64,000 bases of DNA from Mesorhizobium qingshengii (GCF_027563465.1 NZ_JAPFQA010000001.1:682001-746000); one strand, 5' to 3'. Shown: positions 17,283-26,318, numbered from the stretch's first letter. Program-made: numbers and translations. The notes: generated by a model from the letters alone, not told the origin.

Positions 17283-18088
17283 TGCCGACCTATCGCCCCG
17301 GTCCCGTCTCGCTGGTCATCGCCGCCCTGGTGGCGCTGTTCCTGCTGATGCCGCTGCTCGCCGTCATCCCGGTGTCGCTGACGCCGAGCCGCATGCTGGC
17401 GATGCCGTCCGGCGAACTGTCGCTGCGCCATTACCGGGCGCTAATCGAGGATCCGCGCTGGATCGACTCTATCCTGCTCTCGATCCGCATCGGCGTCGTC
17501 AGCAGCGCGTTTTCCACGGTGCTCGCGCTCTGCTTCAGTCTCGGCGTGTGGATGTTCCAGCCGCGCTTCACGGCGGCCCTGGTCGGCTTCGTGCTGTTGC
17601 CGATGGTGGTGCCGCCTGTGGTGTCGGCGATTACACTCTACTTCCTGTTGACCTCGATGTCGGGCGTCAGCTCGTTCTTCGGCTATGACACCTGGCTCGG
17701 CGTCGCCATGGCGCATTCGGTGATGACGGTGCCCTTCGCCACGGTGCTGATCCTGGTCTCGCTCAGCCAGCTCGACCGCCGCATCGACCTTGCCGCGCGC
17801 GGCCTCGGCGCAACGGTCTGGGAGCGCGCCACCCGCATTATCATGCCGAACATCAAGTTCGGCATCGTCACCGCCGCACTCTTGTCCTTCGTGTTGTCCT
17901 GGGAAGAGATCGGCGTCACACTGTTCATCACCTCGGTCAATGCCATCACGCTGCCAAGGCTGATGTGGATGGGCCTGCGCGACAACATCGATCCGGCTAT
18001 CGCGGCGCTGTCGGTGATCCTGATCATCATCACCGTGCTGGTGCTTGCGCTTCGCAGTTTCGTGGTCCGGATGCGCGGCGCCGGCTGA
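17282..18088 (+). CDS. ABC transporter permease, PotC-like
   Basis: 268 aa, about six membrane segments, with the EAA motif at DLAARGLGATVWERATRIIMP. The start codon is in the TGATG overlap with the preceding permease gene; the much longer open frame reaching back to 16793 is a shadow of that gene. Last gene of the importer operon. Confidence 0.9.
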   Translation: MPTYRPGPVSLVIAALVALFLLMPLLAVIPVSLTPSRMLAMPSGELSLRHYRALIEDPRWIDSILLSIRIGVVSSAFSTVLALCFSLGVWMFQPRFTAALVGFVLLPMVVPPVVSAITLYFLLTSMSGVSSFFGYDTWLGVAMAHSVMTVPFATVLILVSLSQLDRRIDLAARGLGATVWERATRIIMPNIKFGIVTAALLSFVLSWEEIGVTLFITSVNAITLPRLMWMGLRDNIDPAIAALSVILIIITVLVLALRSFVVRMRGAG

Positions 18089-18128
18089 CGAGGTTGTCGA
18101 CAAAGTCGCATTTTCGAGATCATCAGCC

Positions 18129-18148
18129 TTCGTCATTCCGATGACGAA
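18129..18148. other. Perfect eight-base hairpin after the ABC operon
   Basis: Arms ttcgtcat and atgacgaa pair around the tetraloop tccg, 41 bases after the last permease. There is no T-run, so it is a weak terminator candidate; it might instead stabilise the mRNA 3' end or act as an operator. Confidence 0.35.
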
Positions 18149-18256
18149 TCGCCATCGCGTCAGCGTGGCGAATGGCTATATATGGCAAAGCATCCAGAAC
18201 AAGGATGGGCTTCTGGCAAGCAATGGTCGGTAGCGCAACGGCTAGGGAAAAGGACG

Positions 18257-18664
18257 ATGACCGCGCCGGGCGATCTGCAGCAGGCACTGTTTCTGAGACT
18301 GAAAGGCGACGCATCGCTTTCGGCGCTGCTGGGCGGTGCCGGGCTGTTGGAAAGTCCAACCGGAAATGTCGCCTTTCCGTATGTGACTTGCGGCCAGACC
18401 TGCGCCTTTGACTGGGATACAGGCGCCGAGAACCGCGACGATCAGTTGATTACGCTGCACGTCTGGTCGAAAGCCCATGGCGAGGCCGAAACGCTTGCCA
18501 TTATGGACGCCATCAAGGCACGCCTTGCCGACGCAGCGCTGGTAATTGGCCCTCGTGGCCAGACGCGGTTGTCGTTGGAATTCACCGAGGCCCGTTATGA
18601 CGAGGACCTGCTGGTGCATCACGGGCTGCTGCGCTTTCGTGCGCTGACGCAGGAAAGTGCCTGA
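18257..18664 (+). CDS. DUF3168 family protein (orphan tail-completion-like)
   Basis: 135 aa from the ATG at 18257, preceded by ggaaaagg. DUF3168 proteins are usually found in tail regions of phages and of gene transfer agents, where they help join head and tail. The hallmarks here are an N-terminal helix (DLQQALFLRLKGDASLSALLGG), the strand VTCGQTCAFDWDTG and a late LITLHVWSKAHGEAE segment. No head, tail or portal genes are nearby, so it is either a remnant or a gene kept for another use. Longer starts to 18182 are unconvincing. Confidence 0.75.
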   Translation: MTAPGDLQQALFLRLKGDASLSALLGGAGLLESPTGNVAFPYVTCGQTCAFDWDTGAENRDDQLITLHVWSKAHGEAETLAIMDAIKARLADAALVIGPRGQTRLSLEFTEARYDEDLLVHHGLLRFRALTQESA

Positions 18665-18833
18665 TACGCTTTCAATATGATCGAAACGGAGTCTAGACTG
18701 ACGTTTCCAGGATTTCGCCGGGCGGGCGGCGGATTTCCGATCGGTTGTCTCGTGTTTCAGGGGGGAGCGGCATGTTCTTGGCGGCGTTCACTGTTCATTT
18801 CACGTTCAGCACCGATGCGTTACAACGCCGACC

Positions 18834-19133
18834 ATGAAAACGCTTCGCTCCCACTTCCGAACCGCGACACTGGCGCTCTGTGCTGCCGGCCTGTTTGCGT
18901 CGCAGGCGCTGGCGATACCGGTCATCGCGCCCGACCAGGCCAGCCCGATCCTGCTGGCGGCGTCCGATTGCTACGCGATCGGCCAGCAGGTGGCCGAGCA
19001 GAATGGCGGAACGCTGGCCAAGGCCTCGCAATCGACCCGCGGTGGTCAGCCGGTCTGCGTCATCGTGGTGCTCGTCCCGGGCAAGGATGGACAGCGTCCG
19101 CGCCGCTCCGAAATCGTCGTTCCGCAGAACTGA
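18834..19133 (+). CDS. Small secreted protein upstream of feuPQ, FeuN-like
   Basis: 99 aa. A cleavable signal peptide covers about 1-27 (TLALCAAGLFASQALA). The mature part is about 70 residues with two cysteines (SDCYAIGQQVAEQNGG and GGQPVCVIVVLVPG), compatible with one disulfide, and a PepSY-like alternation. In S. meliloti a small periplasmic protein, FeuN, is encoded just before feuP and restrains FeuQ signalling. Position, size and export all fit, so this is a strong candidate for that role; the sequence identity to FeuN could not be checked. Confidence 0.65.
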   Translation: MKTLRSHFRTATLALCAAGLFASQALAIPVIAPDQASPILLAASDCYAIGQQVAEQNGGTLAKASQSTRGGQPVCVIVVLVPGKDGQRPRRSEIVVPQN

Positions 19134-19180
19134 GCCTGCCGTTTCCCAGGCCACCGGAATCGGCCTATATCTGCCCCAAG

Positions 19181-19225
19181 TCTTCAATCTGGCCAAGTTC
19201 TTCAATCTGTCCCAGCTCTTCAACA
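19181..19225 (+). repeat. 18-bp direct repeat between the FeuN-like gene and feuP
   Basis: Two adjacent 18-base units (19181-19198 and 19199-19216) share tcttcaatctg at their start, and a partial third (tcttcaaca, 19217-19225) follows. It ends 15 bases before the feuP start codon. OmpR/PhoP-type regulators bind direct repeats, so this could be an internal autoregulatory site; it could also be simple slippage. Confidence 0.5.
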
Positions 19226-19240
19226 GGTATCGAACTCCGC

Positions 19241-19906
19241 ATGCGCGTACTCGTCGTCGAGGATGACAAGGATCTCAATCGTCAGATATCGGACGCGCTG
19301 GTCGATGCCGGCTATGTCGTCGACCGCGCCTTCGACGGCGAGGAGGGCCATTTCCTCGGCGACACCGAGCCCTACGACGCCGTCGTGCTCGATATCGGCC
19401 TGCCGCAAATGGACGGCATCAGCGTGGTCGAGCGCTGGCGTCGCGGCGGCCGCAAGATGCCGGTGCTGATCCTCACGGCGCGTGACCGCTGGAGCGACAA
19501 GGTCTCCGGAATCGACGCCGGCGCCGATGACTATGTCACCAAGCCGTTCCATATCGAGGAAGTGCTGGCCAGGCTCAGGGCCCTGATCCGGCGCGCCGCC
19601 GGCCATGCCTCGTCCGAACTGACCTGCGGGCCGCTGCGCCTCGACACCAAGGCGTCGAAGGCCGATGTCGACGGCGTGCCGTTGAAGCTGACGTCGCACG
19701 AATTCCGCCTGCTTGCCTATCTGATGCACCACATGGGCGAGGTCGTCTCGCGGACCGAACTGGTCGAGCATCTCTACGACCAGGATTTCGACCGTGATTC
19801 CAACACCATCGAGGTGTTTGTCGGGCGGCTGCGCAAGAAGATGGGCATCGACATGATCGAAACCGTACGTGGCATGGGCTACCGCATGCGTGAGCCGGAG
19901 GCGTAA
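19241..19906 (+). CDS. feuP: FeuP-like OmpR-family response regulator
   Basis: 221 aa. The receiver domain (1-118) has acidic residues D8/D9, phosphoacceptor D51 in VVLDIGLPQMDG and K101 in VTKPFHIEEV. The winged-helix domain (about 125-220) ends with TIEVFVGRLRKKMG and ETVRGMGYRM. Its sequence is of the PhoP type. In rhizobia FeuP controls genes for osmoadaptation and export of cyclic glucans. The ATG at 19241 is the conserved start; the larger frame from 18677 is not. The feuQ reading frame overlaps its end. Confidence 0.88.
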   Translation: MRVLVVEDDKDLNRQISDALVDAGYVVDRAFDGEEGHFLGDTEPYDAVVLDIGLPQMDGISVVERWRRGGRKMPVLILTARDRWSDKVSGIDAGADDYVTKPFHIEEVLARLRALIRRAAGHASSELTCGPLRLDTKASKADVDGVPLKLTSHEFRLLAYLMHHMGEVVSRTELVEHLYDQDFDRDSNTIEVFVGRLRKKMGIDMIETVRGMGYRMREPEA

Positions 19907-21323
19907 CTCGGAACCGCTCAAACCACTCGCAAGGACGCCGCTTTCGCTGCGTTTGTGGCCGCGTTCGCTGACGTTCCGCGTGATCGCCTTTTCCACGGTC
20001 TGGGCGATCCTGACCCTTGTCGTCATCTTCACCCTGATCACCACGCTCTATCGCCAGGCCAGCGAGCGCGGCTTCGACAGCCTGCTGTCGGCGCATCTGT
20101 TCAACCTGATCGGCTCCGTCGGTATTTCCGACACGGGAGCGCTCACCGGCGCGCCCGACCTCGGCGATCTCCGGTTCTCGGAGCCGAATTCGGGCTGGTA
20201 CTGGTCTGTGGAGCCCGCCTCGGAAGGCGTGCATGGCGATCTCCATTCATCGTCGATGACCAGGACCATCCCTTCGCCAGGCGTCGCCGAGGTGCCTTTC
20301 AACTCCAGCTTCCAGCGCAGCTATGCGGCCGAAGGCATCGACGGCGAGCAACTCGAAGTGTTCGAGAGCGAATTCGTTCTCGATGCCAGGAACCGTGCCG
20401 CGCGCTTCCGCGTCATGGGCAACAAGAGCGAACTCGAACAGGAAATCGCCACCTTCCAGCGCCGCCTGCTGACCTATCTCTCTCTGTTCGGCGTCGGCAT
20501 GATCGCCATCAACGCGATAGCCATCCTGCTCGGCCTGCAGCCGCTGCGCAGGGTCAGGAACGCGCTCGCCATGGTGCGCGAAGGCACCGCGCAGAGGCTC
20601 GATGGCCGTTTTCCGGCCGAGATCGAGCCGCTCGCCAACGAGACCAACGCGCTGATCGAAAACAACAGGCGCATCGTCGAGCGTTCGCGAACCCAGGTCG
20701 GCAATCTCGCCCATTCGCTGAAGACGCCGCTGGCGGTGCTGCTCAATGAGGGGCGGGCGCTTGGCGGCGCCAAGGGGCAGCTGATCGCCGAGCAGGCCGC
20801 TTCCATGCAGAAGCAGGTGGAGCACTATCTGCAGCGCGCCCGTGTGGCGGCGCAACGCGACAGCGTCGTCTACCGCACGCCGGTGGCGCCGCTGGTGCAG
20901 CGCATGGTGCGGGTTTTGCAGAAGCTCAACCCGCGGACGAGCTTGTCGTTGTCGCTGCCGGCCATCGAGATCGTCTTCGCCGGCGAGCGCGAGGACCTGG
21001 AGGAACTTCTGGGCAATCTCCTCGAAAACGCCTTGAAATGGGCAAGGAGCGCCGTCCTGGTGTCGGTGGTGCCTTTGACGGGCAAGGATGATACGGCCAG
21101 CCTGTTCGAGATCAGCATCGAGGACGACGGTCCTGGCATTCCCGAGGACAAGGCGCGCGAGGTGCTGAAGCGTGGACGGCGCCTGGACGAGACGAAGCCC
21201 GGAACAGGTCTCGGGCTGGCCATTGTCGCCGACCTCGTCAACGAGTATGGAGGCGTTCTGGCGCTCGAACGGTCCGGCATGGGCGGATTGAAGGCGGTGG
21301 TGCGGTTGCGGAGCCTTCAATGA
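19869..21323 (+). CDS. feuQ: FeuQ-like sensor histidine kinase
   Basis: Up to 484 aa. Membrane segments at about 37-60 and 203-222 bracket a periplasmic sensor of about 140 residues, followed by a HAMP linker, a HisKA motif with H282 in NLAHSLKTPLAVLLNE (the PhoQ-type form) and an HATPase with DDGPGIPED and GTGLGLAIV. It phosphorylates FeuP. The start is unclear: ATG 19869 lies inside feuP, and GTG 19890 and TTG 19953 are alternatives, all without a clear ribosome site. Overlap with feuP points to coupling. The periplasmic domain would be where a FeuN-like protein acts. Confidence 0.85.
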   Translation: MAWATACVSRRRNSEPLKPLARTPLSLRLWPRSLTFRVIAFSTVWAILTLVVIFTLITTLYRQASERGFDSLLSAHLFNLIGSVGISDTGALTGAPDLGDLRFSEPNSGWYWSVEPASEGVHGDLHSSSMTRTIPSPGVAEVPFNSSFQRSYAAEGIDGEQLEVFESEFVLDARNRAARFRVMGNKSELEQEIATFQRRLLTYLSLFGVGMIAINAIAILLGLQPLRRVRNALAMVREGTAQRLDGRFPAEIEPLANETNALIENNRRIVERSRTQVGNLAHSLKTPLAVLLNEGRALGGAKGQLIAEQAASMQKQVEHYLQRARVAAQRDSVVYRTPVAPLVQRMVRVLQKLNPRTSLSLSLPAIEIVFAGEREDLEELLGNLLENALKWARSAVLVSVVPLTGKDDTASLFEISIEDDGPGIPEDKAREVLKRGRRLDETKPGTGLGLAIVADLVNEYGGVLALERSGMGGLKAVVRLRSLQ

Positions 21324-21510
21324 TGCTTTCCAGGGTCAGTCGACATCGATGGACGGGGCATGTTATCGGCGGCGTGTCGATTGGTTCCGCGGCGACCGGC
21401 CCCGGCCAAATTTCCGACAAATATCAATACTATGGCCACGCCGACTTCTCCGATGACGCGGTCCCCGGCTCATCATGGCAGGCTCCAACTCAAGAAAACC
21501 GGTTGTTGGC

Positions 21511-21951
21511 ATGAAGATTCGCGTCGCGCTTGTTTCCGCATTGCTGGCCGTTTCCGGCTGCACCACCCTGAGCGGCAAGGGCCCCACCGTCGCGCCGACG
21601 CTCGCCGCGACGCCTCCGGCCAGCGGTGGCAAGGTCACCACGACGATCATTTCCGCGATGGGCGGCGGTCTCATCGGCGGGTCGATCGGCGCAGGCCTCA
21701 GCGATGCCGAGAAGCGCAGTGCGCTCGAGGCTGAATACAAGGCGCTGGAATATACGACCAGTGGCCAGAAGGTGACGTGGAAGGGCGCCCAGGCTTCGCG
21801 TTATGGCGAGGTGGTCCCGGCCCAGCCCTACCGCGTCGGGTCGCAGGACTGCCGCCAGTACACGCAGACGGTGTTTAACGGCGGGGCGGGGGTCACGGCG
21901 CGTGGAACCGCCTGCCGCAACGCCGACGGCAGCTGGACGCCGCTGACCTGA
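21511..21951 (+). CDS. 17-kDa surface antigen-type lipoprotein (RT0821/Lpp0805 family)
   Basis: 146 aa from the ATG at 21511. A lipoprotein signal ends at ALLAVSGC (C18 lipidated). A glycine-zipper follows (MGGGLIGGSIGAGLS) and then the C-terminal 17kDa_Anti_2-like domain with two cysteines (SQDCRQYTQTV and GTACRNADGSW). The family is found in the outer membrane of alphaproteobacteria, and its role is structural or unknown. It lies between feuQ and ccmI and is not obviously coupled to either. Confidence 0.85.
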   Translation: MKIRVALVSALLAVSGCTTLSGKGPTVAPTLAATPPASGGKVTTTIISAMGGGLIGGSIGAGLSDAEKRSALEAEYKALEYTTSGQKVTWKGAQASRYGEVVPAQPYRVGSQDCRQYTQTVFNGGAGVTARGTACRNADGSWTPLT

Positions 21952-22071
21952 CAACCAGTTGGGTCCAGTTGGCCGATTGATGTCGATCAAGGACATGCGG
22001 CGCGCCTGTCGTCAAAGCGTCGCAGGACGCCTGAGTTGGCAGGGCAGGGCTCTGCCGTTATTGGAAGAACC

Positions 22072-23211
22072 ATGCTGTTCTGGGTCATAGCCGCAATTCT
22101 CACGCTGGGCGCAAGCCTGGCGGTACTGCTGCCGCTGGCTGGCGGCTCGAAGGGCGCGTCGTCGAGCGGCGATCACGATCTGGAAGTCTATCGCGATCAG
22201 TTGTCCGAGCTCGACCGCGACGCCGCGCGCGGCTTGATCCAGCCGGCGGAGGCGGCTGAGGCACGCGCGGAGATCGCCCGTCGCATCCTTCGCCTCGACA
22301 ATGCGGGGATGGCCGGCGAGGCATCCGCCAGGCGAGCATCGGTCGCGGCAAGGCTGGTGGCAACTGCGGCCGTGTTGGTGGTACCGCTTGTCAGCTGGGG
22401 CCTCTACAGCCAGCTCGGCTCGCCTGATCTGCCGTCGCAACCGCTCAGCGAGCGGTTGGCCAAGAATCCAGCCGACAGTTCTGTCGACGAACTGGTGGCG
22501 CGGGCGGAAGCCCATCTCGCCGCCAATCCTTCCGATGGCAGGGGTTGGGACGTGCTGGCGCCGGTCTATCTGCGCATGCAGCGCTTTTCCGATGCGGCAG
22601 CGGCCTATCGCAACGCCATTCGCCTCGATGGTGACAGCGCCGATCGCCAGGCGGGTCTTGGCGAGGCGATCGCCAGTGCGGCGGGCGGCATTGTATCGGC
22701 CGATGCCCAGGATGCCTTCGAAGCGGCGCTGAAGCTCGATCCGGCCAATGCGAAAGCTAGCTTCTACCTGGCCGTGGCACTGGCCCAGGAGGGGCGCGGC
22801 CAGGAGGCTGTCACGGCCTGGCAGGCCATGCTGGGCAAGCTGCCGCCGGATTCGCCATGGCGCAGTGCGGTCGAGCAGGCGCTGGCGAAATCCGGCACCC
22901 CCGAGATCGCTTCCGGGAGCGCAGCGAACGGTCCCGCTGCCGGCGATATCGACGCCGCTTCCGCCATGTCTCCCGCCGACAGGGAAGCCATGATCAACAC
23001 GATGGTCGCTGGCCTTGATGATAAATTGCGGCAAAACCCGCGTGACGCGGAAGGATGGATGCGGCTCGTTCGTTCCTACGTCGTGTTGGGCAAGGCCGAT
23101 CAGGCGCGAGACGCGTTGGGTCGCGCCATTGCCGTCTTTGGGGCCGACAGTGACGAAGCGAAGAAGTTGACCGCCCTTGCAGCCTCGCTTGGCCTGACGG
23201 CAACGGAGTAA
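22072..23211 (+). CDS. ccmI: Cytochrome c biogenesis protein CcmI (CycH)
   Basis: 379 aa from the ATG at 22072, preceded by ttggaagaac. Two membrane segments (about 2-20 and 97-115) flank a cytoplasmic Leu/Arg-rich loop. A periplasmic TPR region follows (RGWDVLAPVYLRMQRFSDAAAAYRNAIRLDGD). CcmI chaperones apocytochrome c and presents it to the CcmF/H haem ligation complex. It leads the ccmIEFH (cycHJKL) operon. Confidence 0.92.
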   Translation: MLFWVIAAILTLGASLAVLLPLAGGSKGASSSGDHDLEVYRDQLSELDRDAARGLIQPAEAAEARAEIARRILRLDNAGMAGEASARRASVAARLVATAAVLVVPLVSWGLYSQLGSPDLPSQPLSERLAKNPADSSVDELVARAEAHLAANPSDGRGWDVLAPVYLRMQRFSDAAAAYRNAIRLDGDSADRQAGLGEAIASAAGGIVSADAQDAFEAALKLDPANAKASFYLAVALAQEGRGQEAVTAWQAMLGKLPPDSPWRSAVEQALAKSGTPEIASGSAANGPAAGDIDAASAMSPADREAMINTMVAGLDDKLRQNPRDAEGWMRLVRSYVVLGKADQARDALGRAIAVFGADSDEAKKLTALAASLGLTATE

Positions 23212-23217
23212 CCAGAC

Positions 23218-23661
23218 ATGACGCGTAAGCAGAAACGACTGTCGGTGATCGCGGGCGGGCTGGCTTTTCTGGGCGCCGCCACCGGACTGACATTCTACGC
23301 GCTCGGCCAGAAAGCCTCCTATTTCTACATGCCCGCCGACCTGACCACCGCCAGCCTGCAGCCCGGCCAGCGCATCAGGCTGGGCGGCCTCGTCGAAAAG
23401 GGTAGCGTCGAGCGCGGCCAGGGCGCCACGGTGGCTTTTTCGGTGACCGACAACCAGAAGGACGTCAAGGTCAGCTACACCGGCATCCTTCCCGACCTTT
23501 TCCGGGAAGGGCAGGGGGTGATCACCGAAGGCTCGTTTGACGCGCACGGCGTCTTCGTCGCCGACAGCGTGCTGGCCAAGCATGACGAGAACTATATGCC
23601 CAAGGACGTGGCCGACAGGCTGAAAGCCGAGGGTGTGTGGGAGGAAAGCAAAAGTGAATAG
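23218..23661 (+). CDS. ccmE: Haem chaperone CcmE (CycJ)
   Basis: 147 aa. A membrane anchor (about 8-29) is followed by an OB-fold beta barrel. Haem is bound covalently at H122 in [10 protein letters not shown], with Y126 as the axial ligand. The gene starts six bases after the ccmI stop, so the two are cotranscribed. Confidence 0.95.
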   Translation: MTRKQKRLSVIAGGLAFLGAATGLTFYALGQKASYFYMPADLTTASLQPGQRIRLGGLVEKGSVERGQGATVAFSVTDNQKDVKVSYTGILPDLFREGQGVITEGSFDAHGVFVADSVLAKHDENYMPKDVADRLKAEGVWEESKSE

Positions 23662-23668
23662 GCAGGTT

Positions 23669-23695
23669 CCGCAAAAGGGCCTCACTGTTTTGCGG
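23669..23695 (+). other. Hairpin between ccmE and ccmF
   Basis: Arms ccgcaaaa (23669-23676) and ttttgcgg (23688-23695) pair around an eleven-base loop. It is not followed by a T-run. An intra-operon structure here might set the relative amounts of CcmE and CcmF. Confidence 0.35.
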
Positions 23696-23732
23696 CAAGA
23701 ATCCGCGGCAAAACAAGAATCTGGACGCCACG

Positions 23733-25724
23733 ATGGTTGAGACCGGACATTTCGCCCTGGTTCTGGCGTTTGCGCTTTCGCTGGTACAGATGATCGTGCC
23801 GCTGTTTGGTGCGCGTTTGAACAACCAGCGCCTGATGGCTGTCGGTGGTCCGGTCGCGGTGACCGGCTTTGCCCTGACTGCGCTTTCCTTCGTCGCGCTG
23901 GCGAGCGCCTATGCAAGCTCGGACTTCTCGGTGGCGAGCGTCTGGGAAAACTCGCACTCGCTGCAGCCGCTGATCTACAAGATCACCGGAACCTGGGGCA
24001 ACCACGAAGGCTCGATGCTGCTCTGGGTGCTGATCCTGACCTTCTTCGGCGCGCTTGTCGCTGCTTTCGGGGCCAACCTGCCGGCGACGCTGCGGGCCAA
24101 TGTGCTTGCCGTGCAAGGGGCGATCGGCGCCGCCTTCTTCCTGTTCATCCTGGCAACGTCCAATCCGTTCCTCCGGCTCAATCCGGCGCCGATCGAAGGC
24201 CGCGATCTCAACCCCGTCCTGCAGGATCTCGGTCTCGCCGTTCACCCGCCGCTGCTCTATCTCGGCTATGTCGGCTTCTCGATCTGCTTTTCCTTTTCGG
24301 TCGCCGCTCTCATCGAGGGGCGCATCGACGCGTCCTGGGCGCGCTGGGTGCGGCCGTGGACACTGGTCGCCTGGATGTTCCTGACCGGCGGCATCGCCAT
24401 GGGATCGTACTGGGCCTATTACGAGCTCGGCTGGGGCGGTTTCTGGTTCTGGGATCCGGTCGAGAATGCCTCCTTCATGCCGTGGCTGGCGGGCACGGCG
24501 CTGCTCCATTCGGCCATCGTCATGGAGAAGCGCTCGGCGCTGAAGATCTGGACGCTGTTGCTCGCCATCCTTACCTTTTCGCTGTCGCTGCTCGGCACCT
24601 TCCTGGTGCGCTCGGGCGTGTTGACCTCTGTCCACGCCTTCGCCACCGATCCGACGCGCGGCATCTTCATTCTGTGCATCCTTACGCTGTTCATTGGCGG
24701 CTCGCTGGCGTTGTTTGCGCTGCGTTCCTCGCGATTGACGGCCGGCGGCCTGTTCCATCCGATTTCGCGCGAAGGCGCACTCGTCCTCAACAATCTGTTC
24801 CTGACCACGGCCACCGCGACAGTGCTCGTCGGCACGCTCTATCCGCTGGCCGTCGAGGCCTTTTCGGCCGACAAGATCTCGGTCGGCGCGCCGTTTTTCA
24901 ACCTGACCTTCGGGCCGTTGATGGTGCCGCTGCTGGTGATGGTTCCGTTCGGTCCGCTGCTGGCCTGGAAGCGTGGCGACGTCTTCGCCGCCGCGCAGCG
25001 GCTGATGGTGGCCTTTGCCGCGGCCCTTCTGGCAATGCTGGTCACCGCTCTGTTCATCGACGGCGCCTCGGTGTTCGCGGCACTTGGTGTCGGCCTTGCC
25101 GTCTGGCTGATCCTCGGCGCGCTTACCGACCTTGCGGTCAAGTCCGGCTTTGGCAATGTTGCAGCGGGGATAGGGGTCAGGCGCTTGCTTGGCTTGCCGC
25201 GCTCGGTCTTCGGCACTGCCTTCGCTCATCTTGGTCTTGGCCTGACCACCCTCGGCATCGTCGGTACGCTTTGCTTCGGCACCGAAAAGATATTGTCGAT
25301 GCATCCCGGCGAGACGGTGGAATTGTCCGGTCACACGCTGCGTTTCGTCGGGCTTTATCCTGCCCAGGGGCCGAACTACAGCGAGGACCGTGGTCGCTTC
25401 GAGCTGATCGGCGTCAGCGGCAGCGCTATCGGCGAAATCAGTTCCGCCAAGCGTTTCTATCCGGTGCGGCAGATGACGACGACGGAGTCCGGCATCAAGA
25501 CGCTCTGGTTCAGTCAGCTCTACCTTTCGCTCGGCGACCAAGGCAAGGATGGTTCGGTCGTGGTGCGCCTGTGGTGGAAACCGCTGGTGACGTTGATCTG
25601 GGGCGGCGGCCTGGTGATGATGGCTGGCGCGGCCATGTCGCTGATGGACAGGCGCCTGCGCGTCGGCGCCCCATCGCGCCGCCGCGGGCAGGCGAGCGCC
25701 GTGACCTCCGCGGGCCTGCCATGA
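23733..25724 (+). CDS. ccmF: Haem lyase subunit CcmF (CycK)
   Basis: 663 aa, about 15 membrane segments. The WWD haem-binding region is at about 226-250 (ELGWGGFWFWDPVENASFMPWL) and periplasmic His residues suited to haem handling lie in the N-terminal half (HEGSMLLWVL). CcmF transfers haem from CcmE to apocytochrome c. Its stop overlaps the ccmH start as ATGA. Confidence 0.95.
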   Translation: MVETGHFALVLAFALSLVQMIVPLFGARLNNQRLMAVGGPVAVTGFALTALSFVALASAYASSDFSVASVWENSHSLQPLIYKITGTWGNHEGSMLLWVLILTFFGALVAAFGANLPATLRANVLAVQGAIGAAFFLFILATSNPFLRLNPAPIEGRDLNPVLQDLGLAVHPPLLYLGYVGFSICFSFSVAALIEGRIDASWARWVRPWTLVAWMFLTGGIAMGSYWAYYELGWGGFWFWDPVENASFMPWLAGTALLHSAIVMEKRSALKIWTLLLAILTFSLSLLGTFLVRSGVLTSVHAFATDPTRGIFILCILTLFIGGSLALFALRSSRLTAGGLFHPISREGALVLNNLFLTTATATVLVGTLYPLAVEAFSADKISVGAPFFNLTFGPLMVPLLVMVPFGPLLAWKRGDVFAAAQRLMVAFAAALLAMLVTALFIDGASVFAALGVGLAVWLILGALTDLAVKSGFGNVAAGIGVRRLLGLPRSVFGTAFAHLGLGLTTLGIVGTLCFGTEKILSMHPGETVELSGHTLRFVGLYPAQGPNYSEDRGRFELIGVSGSAIGEISSAKRFYPVRQMTTTESGIKTLWFSQLYLSLGDQGKDGSVVVRLWWKPLVTLIWGGGLVMMAGAAMSLMDRRLRVGAPSRRRGQASAVTSAGLP

Positions 25725-26188
25725 ACGCGAGGCTTTCGCTGACCTCGATTGTCCTGTTGCTGGCACTGTTCTTTGCCGGCACGGCACTGGCGGTGAAGCC
25801 GGACGAGATGCTGGCCGATCCGGCGCTGGAGGCGAGGGCGCGAGCGCTCTCCGAAGGCCTGCGCTGCATGGTTTGCCAGAACCAGTCGATCGACGAATCC
25901 GACGCCGATCTTGCTCGCGATCTACGCATCCTTGTGCGCCAGCGCCTCGTTGCCGGCGATACCGACCAGCAAGTGATGGATTACGTGGTTTCGCGTTACG
26001 GCGAGTTCGTGCTGTTGAAGCCGCGCTTCGAGCCGCGCAATGCCTTGCTGTGGGGTACGCCGGTCATCCTGCTGCTGGTGGGAGGTTTTTTCATCGTACT
26101 GACGGCGCGGTCGCGCCGCACGCTGGCAACAAAATCCCTGTCGGCCGAAGAACAGGCATCGTTGGACGCCATATTGCGCCGCGACTGA
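25721..26188 (+). CDS. ccmH: CcmH (CycL) apocytochrome c thioreduction subunit
   Basis: 155 aa. A signal peptide (about 1-24) precedes the redox motif L-R-C49-x-x-C52-Q (RCMVCQNQS), followed by a C-terminal membrane anchor (about 109-127). It keeps the CxxCH haem-binding cysteines reduced. The ATG at 25721 is in the ATGA overlap with ccmF; the longer open frame from 24356 is a shadow of ccmF. Confidence 0.95.
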   Translation: MNARLSLTSIVLLLALFFAGTALAVKPDEMLADPALEARARALSEGLRCMVCQNQSIDESDADLARDLRILVRQRLVAGDTDQQVMDYVVSRYGEFVLLKPRFEPRNALLWGTPVILLLVGGFFIVLTARSRRTLATKSLSAEEQASLDAILRRD

Positions 26189-26318
26189 CGGCTGCGGCGA
26201 CCCGCGAACATTACCAAAGTTTCATGTGTCGGAAATGGCGCTGTAATGTGCGCCTCTCTAAGTCTCCTTTCCCGAGGATGCCGATCAAGCGCGTCCATCT
26301 GAAGAGGATACGAGACCC

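Noticed and set aside
18677..19240. N-terminal extension of the FeuP frame back to 18677
   Set aside because: It would cover the FeuN-like gene and the direct repeats; the receiver domain starts at 19241 as in all relatives.
23682..25787. 701-codon minus-strand frame over ccmF
   Set aside because: Antisense to a clear ccmF with the WWD motif; the product is Gln/Arg/Glu-rich and has no family features.
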